Positions 56,062-64,000 of a stretch of 64,000 nt of DNA are shown here, piece after piece. The notes beneath the pieces were generated by a model. It did not search any database, was not told the DNA's origin, and was given only the letters and a program-made list of their open reading frames with translations. The DNA is from Neostapfia colusana. Lineage: Eukaryota > Streptophyta > Magnoliopsida > Poales > Poaceae. The DNA lies in the NCBI GenBank assembly GCA_030760725.1, contig JASWHV010000012.1:47833652-47897651 (forward strand), given 5' to 3'. The stretch's first letter is position 1. Every line of letters begins with the position of its first letter. Position numbers and translations under genes: made by a program.

Positions 56062-59000
56062 ATGGCCGGAAGAGGAAAAGGACGTGCTGCCAACCCCGCC
56101 AACAACAATGATGAGGCATGCAACCCTCATCTTTCTGGAGGCCAGGACCGGGGTGGTCGCCGTGAAGAAGTTGATCCTCTCCATCAAATGCTGGAGAATC
56201 AAAATCAGCTCATCCAGAACTTGACTCAAGTGGTGGCCAATTTGCATCAAGTTCCACCTACACAAGCTGCACCACGCCAACCAAGGTTGAGTGAGTTTCT
56301 AGGAACTCAACCTCCAAAGTTTGCAAGTGCTGCTGAACCTCTGGAGGCAGATGATTGGCTGAAGACCATTGAAAGTAAGATGAGGATTATACAATGCCAA
56401 GGGTATAAGAGGGTGCTGTTTGCCTCTCATCAATTGCATGGACCTGCTGCTGATTGGTGGACCGCCTACGTGGCCGCCCATCATGACCCTGAGAACATCA
56501 CTTGGGAAGAGTTCAAGCGTAGCTTCCGCAACCACTACATCCCAAGAGGTGAACTCAAAAAGAAGAGGAAGGAGTTTTTGGGACTGCAGCAGGGAAACAT
56601 GACGGTGAGGGAATACCTCACTAAATTTACTCAACTATCCCGTTATGCTCCACGAGACATAGAGACTGATGAGCAGAAACAAGATTGTTTCGTGGAAGGA
56701 CTTACCGCAGAGATGCAGTGTGCAATGTCCTCCAATGAGTATGAAAGCTTCCAAAAGATGGTGGACCGAGCGTTTGTGGTAGAAAGGAAGCTAAAGGCCC
56801 TGGAAAATGAGAATAAGAGGAAGGCTGGGTGGTCACATCAAGCCTCTGGGAGCAACACCCGCCCACGTATGATGCAGCAACCTACGGGGCAGACGAGCCG
56901 TGCTGCGATACCCTATTCAGCACAAAGAGGGTACAACCCAAACTACAGGCCTCCTGCAGCACCAGCACAGCCGCAACGTCAGTTTGTGCAGCAGCCTCGC
57001 CCCGCATATCCACCTCGACCAGCAGTGCAAGGACACCCAAACCAACCCCAAGACAACAAGGGCCAAGCATCTAAGATTGGGGTGCAATGTTTCAGCTATG
57101 GTGAAGTGGGGCACTACGCCCATAAATGCCCAAAGAAGAAGCCTGCGCCGCCACAACAGCAGAATGTAATGAGAGGACAGGTGAACCATGTCACTATGGA
57201 GGAAGCACAAGAGGCACCCGACGTGGCAGTTGGTAAGTTTCCTGCCAATTTACACCTTGCAACTCTGCTGTTTGATTCTGGTGCTACCCACTCGTTCATT
57301 GCTCAAGGGTTTGTTAAGAAGCATGACCTAGCAACCACACAAATGAACCATATGCTAGCCGTAAACTCTCCAGGTGGAGAAATAAGGACAAGACAAGTGT
57401 GTCCCAAAGTGAACCTAGACATTAATGGGGTAGTATTTACTGCTAACCTCATAGTGATAGATTCACAAGGGATAGATATTATTTTGGGTATGGATTGGTT
57501 GACCAAACATAAAGGAATCATCCATTGCTCGACCAGAACGGTGGAACTAACTCACCCCTGTGGCACCAGAGTAAAGTTCATAACGATACACGAGCCTAGG
57601 AGGGACATTAAATTAAATCAAGTGAAGGTGAAAGTTGAGAAAATCAGGACTATCAGGGAATATCCAGATGTTTTTCCGGAGGAGTTGCCAGGTATGCCTC
57701 CCGACCGTGACGTGGAGTTCGCAATTGAGCTAGTACCGGGAACAGCCCCGATATACAAGAGACCTTATCGAATGGACTCCAAGCAGCTAGAAGAGCTCAA
57801 GGATCATTTGAGAGAATTGACGGAGAAGGGGTATATTCGCCCTAGTTCCTCACCATGGGGAGCTCCGGTGATATTTGTGCCCAAGAAAGACGGAACCCAA
57901 AGGTTATGCGTGGATTACCGTGCTTTGAATGAGGTAACCATCAAGAACAAGTACCCATTGCCTCGCATTGAAGACTTGTTTGATCAGTTGAGGGGAGCTT
58001 GTGTGTTCTCGAAAATTGATCTCAGATCGGGATACCACCAACTTAAGATAAGGCAATCTGATATTTCCAAGACAGCTTTCGTATCTCGGTACAGACTGTA
58101 TGAATACACTGTCATGCCTTTCGGGCTAACCAATGCCCCGGCATATTTCATGTACCTCATGAACAAGGTATTCATGGAATATCTGGACAAATTTGTGGTG
58201 GTTTTCATAGATGATATTCTCGTCTTCTCCAAAAATGAAGAAGAACATGAGAAACATCTAAGGTTGGTGTTGCAGAGGCTGAGAGAACACCAACTATATG
58301 CCAAGTTGAGCAAGTGTGAGTTTTGGCTGAAGAGAGTTCCCTTTTTAGGACATATAATCTCGGAGGGAGGAATCTTCGTAGATCCCGCCAAAATCGAGGA
58401 TATACAGAAGTGGAAGACCCCTGAAAATGTCGGGGAAGTTCGAAGCTTTTTGGGATTGGCTGGATACTATCGACGGTTTATTGAGGGATTCTCCAAGATC
58501 TCGAGACCTCTCACCAAACTGTTGGAAAAGGGAATCACATTCACCTGGACGCCACAGTGCGATACGAGCTTTCAGGAGCTAAAGAAGAGATTGACAACAG
58601 CCCCAGTGTTGGTTATGCCAGATATGCAGAAGAATTTCACAGTGTACTGCGATGCCTCTGGAAATGGGTTGGGATGTGTTCTCATGCAAGAAGGACATGT
58701 CGTGGCATATGCATCCCGGCAGCTTCGGAAGCACGAGAAGAACTATCCTACACATGACCTAGAACTAGCCGCAGTGGTACACGCGTTGAAAATTTGGCGG
58801 CACTATTTGATGGGGAAGAGGACAGAGATATATACAGATCATAAGAGTTTGAAGTACATATTCACACAGCCAGATCTCAACCTCAGACAAAGGAGATGGT
58901 TAGAGCTAATCAATGACTTTGATATAGGCATCAACTATCATCCCGGGAAAGCAAACGTCGTGACCGATGCCTTGAGTCGGAAAGTGCAGGTCAATAAGTT

Positions 59001-59670
59001 GAGCTTGAAGGACATGCCTGCAGAATTAAAGGATGAGGTTATAAGGCTCAATCTATGTCTAGTAAATAGTGGTGAAGCCGTCGCCATGGAAGTGGACTCC
59101 ACACTCGAGCGAGACATACGCGAGGGCCAAAAGAATGATGAGAAGATACAAGAGATCAGACAGCTTATCAAGGAAAATAAAGCTCCTGGTTTTAGAGAGG
59201 ATGAACAAGGAACGGTGTGGCACGGGAAAAGAATCTGTGTGCCAGAAGTAAAGGAGATCCGTGAATTGATTTTAAAGGAGGCTCATGATTCTGACTATTC
59301 CATTCATCCTGGGAGTACGAAGATGTACCAGGACCTCAAAAGCAGGTATTGGTGGTATGGCATGAAGCGAGATGTCGCGGAACATGTTGCCCTATGTGAC
59401 ACATGTCAGTTGGTGAAAGCAGAACATCAACGACCCGCGGGATTATTGCAACCACTCAAAGTCCCTGAATGGAAGTGGGAAGAAATCAGCATGGATTTTG
59501 TCGTGGGATTGCCTAGGACCCAATCCGGGTATGATTCAATATGGGTCATTATTGATAGGCTAACCAAGGTAGCTCATTTCATCCCTGTGAAAGAAAGCTA
59601 CAGCGGATCCAAATTGCAGAATTGTACATGTCAAGGATTGTGTGTTACCATGGAGTGCCAAAGAAGATAG
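56062..59670 (+). pseudogene. gag-pol: Element G Gag-Pol polyprotein, open for 1,202 codons
   Basis: A single frame from MAGRGKG. Gag core about residues 75-200; zinc knuckle near 343 reading CFSYGEVGHYAHKC, so the second metal-binding Cys is Tyr; protease LFDSGATHSFIAQ near 403; RT from about 533 (FPEELPGMPPDRD), with PLPRIEDLFDQL near 633 and FIDD near 716; RNase H DASGNGLGCVLMQ near 860 and TDHKSLKYIF near 926; integrase finger H-H at about 1075-1079 and CDTC near 1112; first catalytic Asp at about 1145 (MDFVVGLP). The final roughly 15 residues are out of frame because one base is missing near 59618 relative to E. The protein therefore loses the rest of integrase. RT and RNase H look complete. 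Confidence 0.92.
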
Positions 59671-60530
59671 TGTCGGACCGAGGGACACAGTTCACCTCGA
59701 GGTTTTGGCAGAAGTTGCATGAAACCATGGGAACGCATCTGAACTTCAGCTCTGCCTATCATCCCCAAACTGACGGGCAGACGGAGAGAACCAATCAGAT
59801 CCTTGAAGATATGTTAAGGGCATGTGCACTCAAAAACAATAGGAGTTGGGACAAGAACTTACCGTATGCGGAGTTTTCCTATAACAACAGCTATCAAGCT
59901 AGTTTGAAGATGTCACCGTTTGAAGCTTTGTATGGAAGGAAGTGCAGAACTCCCCTATTTTGGAACCAAACAGGAGAAAGTAAAGTGTTTGGTCCAGAAG
60001 TGCTACAAGAAGCCGAGGCGAAGGTGAGGGAGATTCGCAACAACTTGAGGATAGCACAAACACGCCAGAAGAGTTATGCTGATGTACGAAGAAGAGAGCT
60101 CGTTTTCAACGTGGGAGACTATGTTTATCTCAAGGTGTCCCCTATCAGAGGACTTCGTCGGTTCAAGGTGAAAGGGAAGTTGTCACCTCGATACATCGGA
60201 CCCTTTCAAGTTTTGGAAAGAAAAGGCGAAGTGGCGTACCAACTAGAGTTACCGGTTCATCTATCGGACGTGCACGATGTATTCCATGTGTCACAACTCA
60301 AGAAATGCCTGAGGACGCCTGAGGAGGTGTTACCCATGAATGAAGTGGATGTAGCTGAAGATTTTTCTTATGCCGAGCAACCATGCAAGATTTTGGAGAC
60401 AATGGAACGCCTCACCAGAAATAAAAGAATCCGGATGTGCAAGGTGCAGTGGAAGCATCACTCAGAAGAGGAAGCCACCTGGGAACGGGAAGATGAGCTC
60501 AAGGCACAATTTCCGGAATTGTTTTCTTAG
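59622..60530 (+). pseudogene. Element G integrase C-terminal half, in another frame
   Basis: It continues integrase after the one-base loss: second Asp in SDRGTQF (about 59673), catalytic Glu in QTDGQTER with the usual 35-residue spacing, GPF module near 60200, and a chromodomain-like tail ending EEEATWEREDELKAQFPELFS. It stops at TAG 60528-60530. The ATG at 59622 is internal and probably not a real start. Tekay chromodomains are thought to guide insertion toward H3K9-methylated chromatin; for this copy that is inference. Confidence 0.9.
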
Positions 60531-60537
60531 AAACACC

Positions 60538-60570
60538 AATCTCGAGGACGAGATTTCTTTTAAGGGGGGT
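60538..60570 (+). other. Element G hairpin and polypurine tract
   Basis: AATCTCG/CGAGATT inverted repeat with AGGA loop at 60538-60555, then TTTCTTTTAAGGGGGGT, six bases before the 3' LTR. Confidence 0.88.
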
Positions 60571-60575
60571 AGAGC

Positions 60576-63500
60576 TGTAACACCCCAAATTTTGATTCAA
60601 AACACTAAACCATGTTCAGAGGGGAATTTAAAAATTTTTGGACGTGTTGCATGTTTTGCAAAAATTCAAATTCAAACTGGAATTCAAATTAAACTCAAAT
60701 CAGAAAAGAAATGGAAAAAGAAAAAGAGAAAACGGGAAAAACCGGCCAGTGGGCCGAAACCCACCAGCCCGCAGCCGCGCGCGCCCGCGCTCTCTCACAC
60801 AGACAGGTGGGACCCACCTGTCATCCCCAACCTCGCTCGCGCCGACCCCGGACTCTCTCCCGCGCGCGCGCGATCTTAACCGATCGGAATACCGCGTCCC
60901 TCAGCCCGAATTCCGGTCCCAGAAGACTCAAACTCGATCACAACTGACCCACCGCCCTCCCCCGGCTATAAAAACCCCAGCCCCGATCGGTTTTTCCCAC
61001 GCGATCGCCGATTTTTACTCCGGTGAGCACCGAGACTTCGCCGGTGAATTCTGGCCGATCTAAGCTCGGAAACTCTGATCTAATTCGCTGGTCTTGATCC
61101 ACCGCCTCCGGGGAGCTTTGCAGGTGCAGAAAACTCGGAGACTTACGGTGTAAACACAGCGCCGACGAGCTTCGCCGTGGTTTTGCCTCGGACCTCGCCG
61201 CCGATCACTTTCCAGGACCCCCGAGCTCAAGAAAACCCCCGAGGTGAGATCCCCGACCTCCCCTCTACCGATCTATGCCATAAGATCACAGTTCTAGGCA
61301 GAATTCTCGAGGATCCAAAAGTTTCCGGCGAGATCGCCGCTTCCCGCCGCCGTGCGCCGCCGGCAGCGCCGCCCGCGCTCGATCAGAGCGACGTGGCCGC
61401 TTGTGCGCCGTTTATTTTAAATCGCACGGTAGGGTTTAAATCCCCGCGTACCGGTTCGATGTTATAATCTCAGCCGTCGGTTTAAAATCGGACGGTCCAC
61501 GTCAGCCCCGCATTATAAAGACTGGAATTCTTACGTGCTACCCCCTGGGGTTCTTGGGAATTAAGAGCTAGCCCCGGAAACTTTAGATCTAGCCCCTGGA
61601 ACTCCAGAAAATCATGTAAATTCATTTAAAAATCAGTTTTAGCCCCTGGACTTAATAAAAATTAGGAAAAACACCTCTGATAAGTGTAGCTAGACCCCTG
61701 GAAATTCTGAAAATAATATTATAGACCCTGTAATGGGGTGAGTTTACTTTTTAACCCTGTTTAGTATTTAATTTAGAAAATTGAATATGTAACTAGTGTT
61801 TAAAAATTAAAAAAGTGGGACAAACATATTGTCAAAAATAAGTTAAAGACTTTCTCAGTGTTTAGAAAATTTTGGAGTGAGATAAAAACATATTTTGGAC
61901 AGAATTGAATCTGTTTAATTTATTATTCACATTTAGGGACACATTTTTAAGTAAAGAATAGTTATAGAAAATAGGTAAAATAATTATAAAAAGGTTTACA
62001 TCAGAGGCAAAGGTCAAAATATGTTATTAAATTATTTAGGACCAGAACCTATTCTGTTTAGATGATGTGTATTACTAATTTCATAATAAAATACACATTT
62101 ATGCATAGGAGAATAAATCTGAAAAATATAGCAACTAGCAAATGATAAATGGAGTTTCTAAAATCCAAAGAATTCAGTTTAGGGTTGGTAGAAATTCTGA
62201 AGGCACATGTGGAGAAGAAAAATACTTTTCATACATACTTGGTAGTGAAAAGGTGTAGTAGTTTAATATAAGGAATTTATTTAAAACTGAAACACACACA
62301 TATATATATATATATAGTATGTAAGTATAAATATGAACACCAAAGTAGGAATCATATACATAAAAATAAAAGTGTATGCAAGCCACAGATCAACACACAC
62401 AGAGTAACCACAACACATATAATGGTGAATGAATTTCATAAATATGAATGTGTGGTTTGTATGAAGTGGAAGTGTGAACTATGTCTTATGGATTGTTGTT
62501 TTTCTTTTGCTATGTGTGATGGTGTGATGTAGAACCTGCTCAAGAGCAAGTTATTCCTTTCCAAGACCAGGACTACCCATTTCAAGAGCAGCAAGAAGGA
62601 GGCAAGTGTCCTTGACCACTTTGATCCTATGCTAGGATGTGTAGATAGAATTATTTGCATTGTCAAATGAAATATGAAACCCATGCTAAGAAAGTTTCCC
62701 TAGAATTGCATTACCTTGTTTCCTTGTAGCTTGGGTTGGGATTTATTTTACCATGTCATTTATTTCCATGCATATGCTTAGCCATGCTTAGAATGGGATA
62801 TTTGGGACATGAGATCATCAGTTTATATTACCATACTCTTTAATGAGACATTGTGAGTTATGTAGAGGTAGGGATCAAGGCAAGTTGGATGTTTTGGTTG
62901 TGTGCTGGGTGCACGAGACTTGGGTTTGTGTTTAGTACTTGCCTGGATCCTAAGGACCGGTTCATGGAGCATGTAACCCGGCTTTACAGTGCCAACCACA
63001 TGCTGAGATGGGGCAGCTTGGCCAATTAATTAGGTGTATCCCCGGCGTAGTATGGGTGTGTTGGATGGTGCGGGGAATAGGTGTCAGCTGGACTACCATA
63101 TGAACCGCAAGGCTCAAGAGGGGGCCACTGCAGCGGGGTTGGAGCCTCTTGTATGCTGTTAGGGGTGAAACCTCAATGGGCCCACACTCGTCGGGAATCC
63201 CTTTGTAAAGGCTTCGTAGTGATCTCCTGGCTACACACCTGGGAAGTGTGAATGTGGTTCGTAGCCACTGGCATAATGGAGGTTCTTTTAGTCCACCCGG
63301 TAACGGGGGATGAAATCACTACATGTGGGTACAGTGGTACAAACTCTGCAGAGTCAAAACTGTCATGACAGCCGTGCTCACGGTCAAGAGCGGCTTGGAC
63401 TTATTCATGATTAGAGTATGATGACCTTGGAGGGTGTGAGTGTTAAGCGGGGAGCTTAACATTGGAAATGATGATTATGGTTATTTGATTATGATGATGG

Positions 63501-64000
63501 GATGGGAGATTGGGACCATTTCACCTGTGTAGTCATGTAGGTGCTTAATAAGCTAAGGTGGTAGGTAATAATTGCGTAGTGCTTTAACCATGAGTTGAAC
63601 CTCTCCTTGTTCTAGCCATGCATGATATAATTTTCCCACACTTGCTGAGTACCCTTGGTACTCAACCTTGCATATTTGTTGGTTTATATTGCTGCTCAGG
63701 TCAAGAGAATGAGGTGGTGTATAATGATCAAGACTTTGGACCCGAAGAAGGTTTCTAGGTTCATGGAGACCCCCGGGCAACACCTGTGAAGGAGCCCTCA
63801 ATAATAATATTCCGCTGCTAGTTTATTTACTTGTGATGAACTTATTATTGTCCATCGAGACATTTACTATGTAAGACTTACTTATATTCGACACCTGGCT
63901 TGTAATAAATGATGCTTCACTATTTGTCATCACATGTATGAGAAAATGATCCTGGCATACATGTGATATTCACTTGGTTGTTTCTTCGGAAAAACCGGGT
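60576..64000 (+). repeat. Element G 3' LTR, nearly complete
   Basis: It matches 51288-54753 nearly base for base; the window ends at AACCGGGT, leaving GTGACA outside. A deletion of about 26 bp near 60770 and a shorter TA run (62299-62315) are the clear differences from the 5' copy. Confidence 0.94.

Larger units (their letters stand above)
51288..64000 (+). mobile_element. Element G: youngest-looking Tekay-like retrotransposon
   Basis: Plus-strand element of the E/F family. 5' LTR 51288-54759, PBS, ORF0, gag-pol, hairpin, polypurine tract, and a 3' LTR that reaches the window end about 6 bp short of its terminus. The LTRs are nearly identical by eye, apart from a deletion of roughly 26 bp near 60770 and a shorter TA run in the 3' copy. 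It needs few changes to be open: one stop in ORF0 and one single-base loss in integrase. One zinc-knuckle Cys is also replaced. Confidence 0.94.

Overview
The window is 64 kb of plant nuclear DNA made almost entirely of nested Ty3/gypsy LTR retrotransposons. I see no host gene, tRNA, rRNA or CRISPR array. All coding remnants share the order Gag, CCHC knuckle, DSG aspartic protease, RT (FIDD), RNase H, HHCC/DDE integrase, GPF module and a C-terminal chromodomain-like segment. That is the Tekay/Del branch of plant chromoviruses. LTRs of 3-4 kb, initiator-Met-type PBSs, a pre-gag ORF and GC-rich LTR leaders suggest a grass (Poaceae). The species cannot be named from this sequence.

Layout. Element A (1-11461, minus strand) has only 53 bp of its 3' LTR in the window; its 4.08 kb 5' LTR is complete, gag-protease and a 314-codon ORF0 are open, and pol is broken. 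Positions 11462-11841 hold a 162-bp-period palindromic repeat. From 11842 to 51287 lies an old, decayed complex of one family, called C and D here. C appears to be the outer element. D (LTRs 12178-15157 and 28951-31390) appears to sit inside C's 5' end. Into this complex three younger elements of a second family inserted: E (16532-28950, minus) in D's right LTR, F (36830-49486, minus, perfect 5-bp TSD GATAC) in C's 3' LTR, and G (51288 to beyond the window end, plus) further along C's 3' LTR. G lacks only about 6 bp of its 3' LTR.

How the parts work together. In E/F/G the LTR holds a TATA box about 0.4 kb from its start, a GC-rich leader and a consensus 5' splice site. About 3 kb downstream, the ATG of ORF0 and then that of gag-pol each lie directly behind a 3' splice-site-like sequence. 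This suggests spliced production of two proteins from one transcript. A hairpin abuts the polypurine tract in E, F, G and C, with a degenerate form in A. No element looks autonomous: each has at least one frameshift or stop in pol.

Most notable observations. (1) ORF0 of E/F/G begins with a close, ungapped copy of the histone H3 tail (TARKSTGG at the K9 position, counted from the initiator Met), in elements that also encode a chromodomain-like integrase tail. (2) ORF0 and gag start codons in every element lie at 3' splice-site-like signals. (3) E and F inserted, in the same orientation, within 2 bp of the same homologous position in two different LTRs of the C/D family. That position lies inside an array of ACGTG (ABRE/G-box) repeats upstream of the TATA box. 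All comparisons were made by eye; no alignment, dating or database search was run.
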